From contig NC_092564.1 of NCBI RefSeq assembly GCF_037975245.1, positions 17,843,984-17,907,983 of the forward strand: a stretch of DNA of 64,000 bases. Reading direction: 5' to 3'. Below are positions 12,065-22,717 of this stretch, piece after piece (position 1 is the stretch's first letter; the number at the start of each line of letters is the position of its first letter). Below the pieces are notes generated by a model that did no database searches, was not told where the DNA came from, and saw nothing but the letters and a program-made list of their open reading frames with translations. The DNA comes from Apostichopus japonicus. Taxonomy: Eukaryota > Echinodermata > Holothuroidea > Aspidochirotida > Stichopodidae. The translations under genes and the position numbers were made by a program.

Positions 12065-14559
12065 AGTCAAATACTTTAAATTCAACATAAGCCTAGATCA
12101 TCTTTCCATTATCAATATCAAGACTGCTTTCCCATTGTTTAACTTTAGTGTGACACTTTTGAACTGTCATTAAACTGTTCCTTTCACTTAACATGCCTTG
12201 TAAATAGTAATGGCTATATTATAGTCTTCTAACACATTTTGAAGACTATAGCAGTAAAAGTAATCAGTAAAAAAATCTTGCAGGGTCTACATCCTTGCAT
12301 CAAATGCAATTCCATTCTCCTAGTGAAAGATATTTTATTACAATTCAAAGTAGTCCTTAGCCTCATATCAGCCCAAAGTGCCTGCATGACATATAAACTA
12401 CATGCTGGAGCCTGGTGGTATTCTGTTTGCTTCCTGGTTCCTCCAGTGCCTTTCCCAGAGGATGGTGCTACTTTTTTTCTTACAAATTAAGAGTGCTTAA
12501 ATACAAAATGGTGAGTTATTATATAAGATTGGTAGTGACCAGAAGCCATTCTGGCAATTTTCTTATCCCACCATACTTTTGGTGACTATTATCAAGTTAC
12601 CACCCCCAGTTTAAAAGTAGTCTGCATAGGCCCCAAATTATAGCACTTTATAATTGCTAGACATTTTCAAAAAGTATTTTCCTGGAGGTCGTTATTCTCC
12701 AAATTGTTCTCGGACATTTTCTTAATGAACACCCAAGACGAAAGAATTTCTCAGTGGGGTAAATTTCTTCGAAGGCGGTAATAAAAACAATTTAAGAATT
12801 ATGACCAAAAGTGACCATATTTAAATTTCTGGCATAATTCGCGGAAATACTGCATACCTTTATTTCTACTCTGCAGTAATTGACTAAGCAACTGAGAACG
12901 AGTAACATTAGATTAAACAACTGATGGGATAAATATGTACTTACCTATCAACTCTATCGATACTGCTCATTCCGTGTTTTTGGTAGCACGATATCTGTAT
13001 TATTGCGTTTATTCTCGTATTAATTGGAAAACAAATTATTAGGCTGGAATGGCGATCCGTAACAAGTGTTATGAGGCGGTTTACTGCTACGAGTGTGACG
13101 ACGCCTTGTGAGCTCGGTATAACTGGTATCTCGATTTCTCGCCCTTGCTCAAGTAAATGAGTCAAATATTCCGTTGATTATAAGATTACCTCTCTCGTCT
13201 CTAAATTAAAGTCCAATTAGCGTTGTTAAGTTACTTCAAGATACTGATAAGAAACCATGTTTACTTAAATAGCCTGTACGTCCGCAAACAACGATCACTA
13301 GCTAAGAGCGATTGTTTCGACTAACTTTTCACTACTGACATGCCTCTGAAATAAGAACTCTTGGGCTCACTCATGTTCGGGCATCTGGTCACTCATTGGT
13401 TCAATGTTACCTAATTCATCAAATCTGTCATTGAAAGGACCAACCAAGAGTGAGAAAGAAACGTCACGTGCTGTTTATCTTTTTATTGTTTTTTTTTTCT
13501 GAATTGACTAGACGTCTGAAATAGCGGGTCAAGCAATTTCTTATGTTTTTCTTTTTAAGGGATTGTGGGAACCAAGGGAATGTCAAAAGTGCAACGAGGT
13601 TAATGACCTTACATCTTGTAGATAGACAGAATGTGGTATATGCACAAAGGCACCGACATTTCCAATCTACGTGTGTCTAGTAACGACTCCAGAACTGATG
13701 TAAAAATATTTATATTTCGAAATTTCAGTTGTATTACAGACTAGGCAATCACTACTTGTTTTGGATTGCTGTTATGGGAAAATGCTCGTGGATTTCAATA
13801 TTTATTTTTTACATTGTTTTATTTTGTTGGTAATTTTCCTTTTTGTACTTCTCGAGTGTTTTCGGGATTTTCCCTACCTCTAGTGTAGTGAATGCGAGAA
13901 GGCATATTTTGGTGGGAGATTAGTACCGTGACCTAGCGGTGTCAAACCTATTCTACTTGTAAAATGCGATACCAATAGGACTGCATGGACTATTTTCTTT
14001 ACATTTGTGTAATGAACCGTAGGCGGTTGCAGTGATATTACGGTAAATCGTTACCGCCATAAGGGCGACAGAAATTTTTTTTTCTTTCTTTCGATTGCGA
14101 CAACTTTTCTCCATAAAACCCACCTGGTCAGAGTGTATTTAGGTTAAGAAACGTTGGAATCTAATTCGGAAGTTTGTTTTCTGAAATTCATGAGGAAACT
14201 ATGAATGGGACTTTAACATATGGCATTTCATCGGCGGTGGGGTGTAACTCGTACGACAATGTACATGTAGAGCGCTCCTTTTTACCACAACGGTTTATGT
14301 TGATAAGTTTGGAACAACAGTCAACAACTTCCATTGCCTTTTAATAAACATGCAGCTGTAGTAACATATAGTCTGTGCTATGTAGCGCATTTTACCTCTA
14401 TTAACTTTATAGTAGACTTTTCTTGTGACTTTATGATATTATTGTAATCAAATATAAAAGGGCCGTTTTCTTTTAAAACGAAATATTTCAATCAACTCAT
14501 GTTTTTCATTTTTCGATTTAAAACAAACTTACCATACATTGTTAGTAAACTATAAACCA
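12065..14559. other. Right internal non-coding part of the transposon; no gene seen
   Basis: No coding region is supportable. About 12,640-12,850 resembles a dispersed repeat also seen near 19,660-19,880 and 47,380-47,490 (shared words around GTGACCAT and CATTTTCAAAA). The rest is unique-looking AT-rich DNA leading into the 115-bp array. Confidence 0.4.
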
Positions 14560-15960
14560 AGCCAGAGTCAATCCGACGTTAAAATGATGTGTTACAAAGA
14601 CGTCCACTTAACGTCGTTTGGTATATCGAAGAGACGGCCAAACATCGGACCAACGAATAATGGACGGTTTCATCGACGTCAAATCAACGTCGACATTAAA
14701 TGTTGGAAAAACGTCCAATGAACGTCGTTTGAACGGTATACCGAAGAGTCGGCCAAACGTCGGACCAACGAATATTGGACGGTTTCATCGACGTCGATTC
14801 GATGTCGACATTAAATGTTGGAAAGACGTCAAATGAACGTCGTTTGAAAGGTATACCAAAGAGTCGGCCAAAGGTCGGACCAACGAATTGTGGACGGTTT
14901 CATCGACGTCGATTCGACGTCGACATTAAATGTTGGAAAGACGTGAAATGAACGTCGTTTGAACGGTATAACGTAGAGTCGGCCAAACGTCGGACCGACG
15001 ATTATTGGACGGTTTTATCGACGTCGTTTCGACGTCGACATTGAATGTTGGGAAGACGTCCAGTTAACGTCGTTTCAACGTATACCGAAGAGTCGACCAA
15101 ACGTCGGACCTACGATTATTGGACGGTTTCATCGACGTCGAATCGACGTCGACATTAATTGTTGGAAAGACGTCCAATGTACGTCGTTTTAACTGTATAC
15201 CGAAGAGTCGGCCAAACGTCGGACCAACGATTAATGGACGGTTTCATCGACGTCAAATCAACGTCGACATTAAATGTTGGCAAAACTTCCAATGAACGTC
15301 GTTTGAACGGTATACCGAAGAGTCGGCCAAACGTCGGACCAACGAATATTGGACGGTTTCATCGACGTCGATTCGACGTCGACATTAAATGTTGGAAAGA
15401 CGTCAAATGAACGTCGTTTGAAAGGTATACCAAAGAGTCGGCCAAAGGTCGGACCAACGAATTTTGGACGGTTTCATCGACGTCGATTCGACGTCGACAT
15501 TAAATGTTGGAAAGACGTGCAGTGAACGTCGTTTGAACGGTATAACGTAGAGTCGGCCAAACGTCGGACCGACGATTATTGGACGGTTTTATCGACGTCG
15601 TTTCGACGTCGACATTGAATGTTGGGAAGACGTCCAGTTAACGTCGTTTCAACGTATACCGAAGAGTCGGCCAAACGTCGGATCAACGAATATTGGACGG
15701 TTTCATCGACGTCGTTTCGACGTCGACATTGAATGTTGGGAAGACGTCCAGTTAACGTCGTTTCAACGTATACCGAAGAGTCGGCCAAACGTCGGATCAA
15801 CGAATATTGGACGGTTTCATCGACGTCGAATTGACGTCGACATTAATTGTTGGAAAGACGTCCAATGAACGTCGTTTGAACGGTATACCGAAGAGTCGGC
15901 CAAACGTCGGACCAACGAATATTGGACGTCTGAATCGACGTCGAATCGACGTTGCCCCAC
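14560..15960. repeat. 115-bp tandem satellite array (right array) with 574-bp higher-order repeat
   Basis: The word TGGACGG recurs at 14661, 14776, 14891, 15006, 15120, 15235, 15350, 15465, 15580, 15694 and 15808, with a final diverged unit at 15923, i.e. 114-115-bp spacing and about 12 units. Each unit contains ATCGACGTCGA, AAATGTTGGAAAGACGTC, AACGTCGTTTGAACGGTATA and GAGTCGGCCAAACGTCGGA. Variant units repeat in the same order five units apart (14661 with 15235, 14776 with 15350, 14891 with 15465, 15006 with 15580), giving a 574-bp higher-order period. Open reading frames here are by-products of the repeat. Confidence 0.95.
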
Positions 15961-16053
15961 TTTGCAAACGGAAACGTGGGAGACGTCGGTCCGACCATTT
16001 CACGCGACCCAAACCCAACGTCGATCCGACGTCAAAATGTTTACTGGGTAGTG
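15961..16053. other. Candidate right terminal sequence of the transposon (TAGTG end)
   Basis: After the last 115-bp unit a non-repeated segment with ACGTCGGTCCGACC and CAACGTCGATCCGACGTC leads to ACTGGGTAGTG, ending at 16,053. Read on the other strand this is CACTACCCAGT, a plausible CACTA-type terminal inverted repeat. The adjoining minisatellite also contains TAGTG in every unit, so the exact end is ambiguous by a few bases. The matching left end is outside the window. Confidence 0.5.
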
Positions 16054-16640
16054 GATTTCTGTATACTAGTGGATACCTGTATACTAGTGGATACCTGTAT
16101 ACTAGTGGATACCTGTATAACAGTGGATACATGTATATTTGTGGACACCTGTATACTAGTGGATACCTGTATACTAGTGGATACCTGTATATTAGTGGAT
16201 ACCTGTATACTAGTGGATTTCTGTATACTAGTGGATACCTGTATACTAGTGGATACCTGTATACTAGTGGATTCATGTATACTAGTGGATACCTGTATAT
16301 TAGTGGATACCTGTATACTAGTGGATACCTGTATAACAGTGGATACATGTATATTTGTGGACACCTGTATACTAGTGGATACCTGTATACTAGTGGATAC
16401 CTGTATACTAGTGGATACCTGTATACTAGTGGATACCTGTATACTAGTGGATACCTGTATACTAGTGGATACCTGTATATTATAGTATACCTGTTTACGT
16501 ATACCAATCGTACCATGTATACCGTATATCAATCGTACCATGTAGCATATACCTGTATACTAGTGGATACCTGTATACTATTGGATACCTGTATACTAGT
16601 AGATACCTGTATTCTAGTGGATACATGTATACTAGTGGGG
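16049..16640. repeat. 18-bp minisatellite (GTATACTAGTGGATACCT)n
   Basis: About 33 units of an 18-bp motif containing the overlapping palindromes GTATAC and ACTAGT. Units with GTATAACAG followed by ATGTATATTTGTGGACAC occur at 16,115 and again at 16,331, exactly 216 bp (12 units) apart, which shows a higher-order duplication. Around 16,480-16,550 the array is interrupted by a GTACCATGTA-containing variant. Because 18 is a multiple of three, frames stay open on both strands; these are not genes. Confidence 0.95.
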
Positions 16641-17160
16641 ATGACGTAACTTACAATTTCAATGATCACAATCATGTCTTAGTAACTTAGGTGCAGCTGT
16701 ATGCAGTTTGTTAATATCATTGATTTAGTGTCAATTATTCACTCAACATATGGGTTTTAAAAATGTTTTCATAATTATATTTAAATTGCCATGATGATAA
16801 AATAAATAATCAATATATGTTTACATAAAACTGAACAGAATAACACACCTGACTTATATAGATTTCAGTTTTATACAACATTCTTCCTCTGTATAAATAT
16901 CTCTTCATAGATTTGTGAGTCTCCAGTCTATAATCCAATAGTCCTTGTTGGCAGTATAGTAACTACAACAATAATGTATATGCATGTTCACTATTAACAT
17001 GTAGAGGTTCTCATATTTAGATACAGAAAGTCTTGATACAGCACTGCAGAATTTGTCAAGTTTCCAGATAATTGGACATAACAGAGTTCTGTTTATCAGG
17101 CAGTAAAGCCAACAATTTCTTGCTTGTTACATGAAGTCCTTCTCCAATATACATAGGGTT
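16641..17160. other. Intergenic DNA, nothing recognised
   Basis: AT-rich sequence with no ORF, RNA gene or repeat that I can support. Confidence 0.4.
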
Positions 17161-18260
17161 ACACACAGATCGGCCTTCCGGACAAGAGTCTACATTTATA
17201 CTTGTTCAGCCCTTCTCTTCTCTCTCTCTCTCTGATAGCTGCCAGATCGATGGTTGGACAGTCTTTGCTTATCAGAGGATGGCCTGATGTTTTCTTCTTT
17301 GTAAACTCAGCTCCTCTCGCTCTCTCTGTCTTAGCCTACAATGTTGTCTGTCTCCCAAATCGATGATTGGATCGTTCTTACTTATGTGAAAATAGCCTGC
17401 TTTTTATTTATTGGTAAACTTAGCTCTTTTCCACTCTCTCTGATCTTGCACTGTCTCTCCCAGATCGATGGTTTCAACAGTCTTTGCTTATCAGAGGATG
17501 GCCTGATGTTTTCTTCTTTGTAAACTCAGCTACTCTCCATATCTCTGATAGCCTGCAATTTTTTCTGTCTCCCAAATCGATGATTGGATAATTCTTGTTT
17601 ATGAGAGAATAGCCTGCTTTTTATTTATAGGTAAACTTAGCTCTTCTCCACCCTCTCTGATCTAGCACTGTCTCTCCCAGATGGACGGTTTCAACAGTCT
17701 TTGCTTATCAAAGGATGGCCTGCTGTTTTCTACTTTGTAAACTCAGCTCCTCTCTCTCTCTGATAGCCTGCAATATTTTGTCAGCATCCCAATTGATGAT
17801 TGGACAGTTCTTGCTTATAGAACAGCCTGCTTTATATTCATTGGTAAACTCAGCTCTTCTTCACTCTCTCTGATCTAGCACTGTCGCTCTCCCATATTAA
17901 TGGTTCAAAAGTCTCGGATAGCCTGCAAGATTGTTGGTCTCCCAGATCGATGATTGGACACTTTTTGCTTATCAGAGGATGGCCTGTTTTTTTCTTCTTC
18001 GTAACCTCAGCTCTGTTAGTCTGCAACACTGTTGGTTTCCCAGATGAATGGTTGGAAAGTATTTGCTTCTTGGAGAATAGCTTGCCTTTTTCATTCTTCT
18101 CTCTCTCCGATCTAGCACTGTCGGTCTCCCAGATCTAACAATAGACAGTCTGTGCTTACGAGAGAACAGCCTGCTTGGTAGTTCTGGGTAAAACTCAGTT
18201 CTTCTTCTTTGACTCTGATCTAACAGGCTAACACTGTCTGTGTTCCCGATCGATTACTGG
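17160..18260. repeat. Degenerate TC-rich tandem array, about 110-bp monomers
   Basis: Recurring blocks are CCCAGATCGATGGTT, CAGTCTTTGCTTATCAGAGG, ATGGCCTG-TTTTCTTCTTTGTAAACTCAGCTC, CTCTCTCTGAT and AGCACTGTC. GATCGATG occurs at 17,245 and 17,463, 218 bp apart, with a related AATCGATGATTGG half-way between, so monomers of about 105-115 bp are paired into roughly 218-bp dimers. Divergence is high. Pyrimidine-rich (CT)n stretches sit between blocks. Confidence 0.8.
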
Positions 18261-21200
18261 AAAGGAAACCATTATAAAACTCTTTCGCAGACATATTTTT
18301 CTTCCTTCCAATGGCAACACTCCTGAAGCCAACCCAAGTGTCCTGTTATATGGATAAATGAAGAAATACAACATGATGATATAAATTTTGAGTAGAAAAT
18401 GGAGAATTTATTTTTATAAACAACAACAACAAAATACCAACGAGTTCCTTAAGAATATCAAAATTCTATGAAAATCATCTGTTTTCTACAAATTGTTACC
18501 ACAATTCAACTTAACAAAAAAACTTCCATCAAGATTGTTGGTTTGTTTTAAAAATAATAGGAAAAACTGCCTAGTAGTGGATGTATGATTGTGGCAATGC
18601 TTATTTCTCTTTCTAATTACCAGACTTTAACATGGGGGATGGTGCAGATCAGGGCTAGTGTTTAGAGTCTATGGGGAGAAATGAATATTCCTCTTAGAAA
18701 CAATTTATTTGAGCGTTCAAAATTATGGACAACGATTGTAAAACGGCAGTGTTACATCATTATGCTGAGAAAGAGTGTACTACGAAATATTTTTTTCACA
18801 CGTTGACAAACACAAGAGTGCCATCTAAACAAACATGAGTTAACAAATCCCAGCTCCCAAATCCATAGCTTATTCTGTTTTCAAACTTTATTTGTTATAT
18901 TCGGATAAGTACATGATACATTGAGCAATAACTTGCGATGTCATACATGGACAACATTCCAATTGGTGTCTGTTTTTCTTCAATTTTGTGCTGTTACTGA
19001 AGAACCTTCACAAAGTGTACAGGAATATGGAATTATTTGATGAAATGAAGCAATTCTGACAGTTTAATGGTCATCTGTCTGTATATGTTCTTGTCAGTTA
19101 CTGTGTACAGGGTGTTCAGTAAGGATGTTACAAGCAAAGTCTTCCAGTGCTCAGCCATACCAAAAACCATATGCAGTCCTCAACAAACTGCTGGTGTCAC
19201 AAGTAGCAGTAGGGAAAATAAATCAAGTCAAAATACCTGGCATCGAATCTGGAGTGTCTGCGAAGGTTTGTGGTATCGCATTGTACCACAATCGGGATTA
19301 TCATCTTTTAGACCTGTTGAAAAAATCAAGGTCATATTTAATTTCAATTTTTTTTCTCATGTTTGTACAAGAGAAATACAATAAAACATTACAGTAGGAA
19401 GGTTAACATATGAAGGACACTAGAAAAACAGCAAGGCTGTTATCTCAGCTAGTGACCATGTATTAAAGGTATAGGTTGTGTAACTGTTATATTTTACAGA
19501 TATATAAACAAGGACAGCAAATTATTAGAGTTGACTTCATTCACTGTTGGACCCTTCAGCCTTTCTGTAAGTCCCAAATGTGATTGATTTAGGATTTTAA
19601 GTTACCTGTCAACACCTCTGAGGAATTTTGTTTACCTTTAAAGAGTTCAGCATTGAAGGTCACCTGTATTAAAGGCCTTACATAAATTTAGCATGCTCAA
19701 AGGTGCTAGGCATTTTCAAAATTAGTTTCCTGGGAAGTTCTGGTCTACAAACATTTGTTTGTAAGACATATCGAGGATTGTTAGAATTAGACAATTAAAT
19801 AACTCAGTGTGGGTACCTAAAATGTTTAAATGCAATTTGAGCATGGGTGACCATTTTCTGATTTTCTAGCATCTTTGGGGCCTTTTCAACTGAAACCTGT
19901 CATGGCTCCAATATATCAGTTTGGCTTCAAACTGTTCATTTTGCGTTATACCCACTGCAGACTTAGAACTTCACTTTCATACCATCAAACATGATTTGTG
20001 TTTGAGGAGTAAGTTATTAACTGGAACAGTCCCTAAGCAACGGCTTGCATATTCCACTGCTTGTCTTCAGTCTTCCTGTGTGGTACGGTACTGTTACAAG
20101 TACAGGATGAAATTTTCATGTCAGCAGAGCATATTTATGTTTGTTAATGTGAAACATTCATCCATTATGTGTAGAATTTAATGCTAGATTGAAATGCTAC
20201 TGTATTTATGTTCACTGCTAAGTGGTAAAGGAACTTGAAAGCATTCAGCAAATCAGAACACAAGAACTTGTCACCAGTGGAGAGTTTCGTCAAGAATAAT
20301 TTTACTATAGGAAATGACATTTCATTCATTTCTGCAGTAGTTTTACCTCACCTATCGACAGCAAGTGAGCTTTGGCACTTTACACGATAAACATCATTTT
20401 AATACTGCTCAATATCAGCTTAGCAATATTGTATGCAGTATACAACATCTTAGTTCAAAGAGGAACATCATTCAAAAAGTCACTCTTACCTTCTGTGAAT
20501 GACTTATTTTCATTCAATCGTACCATGTCAAATAGACGCAACTCCTCACTCCTCCAAGAAGCTTTAATTGGAATCTTTAGAATAAAATAGAAAAAAGTTT
20601 ATCATAATGTGATCAAAGTAGCAATGTAAACTTAGTGAATAATTTTGTCAAAGTTTCTTCTATAAAAACTTACAGAAAGAAATTATGCATTAAAGAATTA
20701 TGCATTGATACTTTACTCTCTTTAAAGGGCATATTGTCACAACCATGGTAAATGATAATTAGCAAGTGACTACAGTGATGTAAGCTATTGTTTTTTCCGC
20801 TTTACTTATTCTATGGCACTACCAGACTCAACAATGGAGATGTACCATGTAACTTTTGCTAAGATCTTTCATTTTGGTGAGAGAAACGCAAATGGAAATT
20901 TGTCTGCTAATTCACTGCCGTCTGATTATAAATTTCCGGTTTCACTATGTCTCTTAAAGGGGAAGTATAACGCTGGAATGGGTACTTACAGCTTGAGGAA
21001 GGGAGTAGGGAGGGCAAGAATTTAAATGGGACACAAACCAACCCATCATCTTTAAGCTAATATCTGACGGAGAGTTCTTGGTGAAGAATAACTCCACTAA
21101 ATAGATAAGAAACGTCTGGCTCCGTTCGGGAGATATATCTTAGTAAAAAAAGGACCTGTCTGGGAGCTTTTAAGTTTGTAAATCTGCGATTTCATAGTAC

Positions 21201-22717
21201 CACTAGGATCTGAGACCTTTTACTTTCATTTTGCTTCTCTTTCCATATTTGCAAGGTAGAATGTTAACGGTGTTGCCACTGAAACCAAGGAAATCATTCG
21301 GTCACTTGAAGAGCTGCAATATCTTAGATTCTAAAGCATAATTTGCAAGATCCATCTCCATTACAGAAAATAAACGTTTTAACAAAAAGACAATAAATAT
21401 CCCAAACTGAAGCATATGTGGCTCAGTGATGTCACATTCAGCCTTGATATCAATGACATTTCCAGCCTTGTGTGCGAAGGAACATTAAATTTGTGATATC
21501 TTCCAAAGGAACATGGCTTTTCTTAGCTGCTTGGGGAAGTTGTTCACCACAGTTAATCTTTATGACATAGAACATGGAAACTATGGATGGGACAGCTCTG
21601 TGCTACCTCTAATTGGTAGTATTTATAAAATCTCTATCCCAAATGAAGCTCTACGGGATACTATAGTATGGTACTCTTCTGATGAATTACATAATCTACA
21701 ACATCCAAAGATTACAAACCTGTCCTGCAACTGCCCGGAAGATTCTATCGATTTCTAAAGATGTGTTCTTCCAGTTGAGTACGCCTATGGATGGTTTCAG
21801 TTTAGGAGCTACAAGGGAAACCCAGAAAAACCGACAGGCTTAATGATTCACTGCCAGGTTTCACATTCAATGTAACACTGCATGTACATAGCACATTCAG
21901 ATTCATTGGACTGATCGTAGGCAAGGATTATTTGCAACATATTGGACCAATGTATTGAGTATAAGGTTACAATCATGCTTTACTTTTGTAGTTGTTTGGA
22001 GTGTTTACAAATTTTCGGACTTATGTTCAATTCAAGTGACTTTTATCCTCCACAGAAATCAAAACAGGTTCTTGTAATCACTAACATGTTTGGATTTACA
22101 TGCTACGTATATGAAGTACAGTCAAGTTTCACTTTAGCTGTACTTGTGTTTACAAAGTTTTCTAGGGTCTACATTCCACGAATGAAGTTGTTCACCCACC
22201 ATGTGGTTTTTTCGGTATTGAGTTTGCAAACCAAGGCATCACACAGGAACATATACACAAACACACACACACAACGTACAGACACACACAGACATGCACA
22301 TTATAAAGATATCGAGCAGAACAAACTCTCTTTTACTCTTAATCCACCAACACTTAAACAAAGAAATTAAAAATCATGCTAAAATCTTTATAGTAATCTA
22401 CGGACCATGTCCCTCTCGTCGCCGGTTGGAATATTCCACTATTAATTAGGGGTGATTTGTATTTGTGCAAGATCTAAAACAGTCGTTGCTTTGTCATTCT
22501 CAAATTATTTTGAGATACAAATACATTCCTGGAGTTTCTGCACAGTTCTACATGTTATTTACTGGACCCCGAAGAGGTTCAAGTAAGATTACGTAACTAA
22601 AATGTCTTGATTTATAGAAAAGGATATTTTCTTTTTGTATTTCTAGCATATCAGCATTGAAAGGGCTAGTACTCTATATTCACATTAAATTCATTCAGAT
22701 TTGCTAATAACTCTTAC
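18261..22717. other. Intergenic or long-intron DNA downstream of MTFMT exon 6
   Basis: No confident gene. Contents seen: a weak candidate exon near 19.1-19.3 kb (separate entry), a dispersed-repeat segment at about 19,660-19,880 (its 19,836-19,880 part resembles 47,441-47,487), and a CA-rich microsatellite at about 22,253-22,300. The C-terminal exons of MTFMT would be expected on the minus strand here, but I could not find them. Confidence 0.4.
19119..19280 (+). CDS. Weak candidate exon of unknown gene
   Basis: Two plus-strand frames are open together across about 19,067-19,390, which is unusual for AT-rich DNA. One reads through QPYQKPYAVLNKLLVSQVAV. A possible acceptor (TGTGTACAG) sits just before the start and possible donors (GCGAAG|GTTTGT, ATCAAG|GTCATA) near the end. 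I recognise no family and found no partner exons, so this may be chance or a decayed repeat. Confidence 0.15.

Larger units (their letters stand above)
1..16053 (+). mobile_element. Large CACTA/EnSpm-like DNA transposon carrying transposase and DUF4806 genes (left end outside window)
   Basis: Seen: a tandem array at each side (102-bp units on the left, 115-bp units on the right), a tnp2-like transposase ORF and a spliced DUF4806 gene in between, both on the plus strand. The right side ends ACTGGGTAGTG at about 16,043-16,053, matching the TAGTG terminus of CACTA elements; its reverse complement starts CACTACCCAGTAAACA. The two arrays share a CGTTGG-N-TCGACGT-type word in opposite orientation, as expected for subterminal repeats recognised by a transposon-encoded protein. 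Known: plant CACTA elements carry TnpD/tnp2 transposase plus an accessory protein that binds subterminal motifs. Inference: all of this is one element of more than 16 kb. The left terminus and target-site duplication cannot be seen, so the boundaries and the unity of the element are unproven. Both genes look intact, so it may be recently active. Confidence 0.6.

Noticed and set aside
14539..15410. Short open frames repeated in the 115-bp array
   Set aside because: The same peptides recur because the DNA unit recurs; no independent coding evidence.
15797..16649. Several long open frames of up to 280 codons on both strands
   Set aside because: They run through the 115-bp array and the 18-bp minisatellite. 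A period divisible by three keeps frames open; the products are monotonous repeats such as YTSGYL with no known family.
19125..19290. Possible MTFMT C-terminal exon on the minus strand
   Set aside because: A faint resemblance (a Pro-Gly followed by an ALEDF-type stretch) is interrupted by two stop codons and the phase does not fit; taken as chance.
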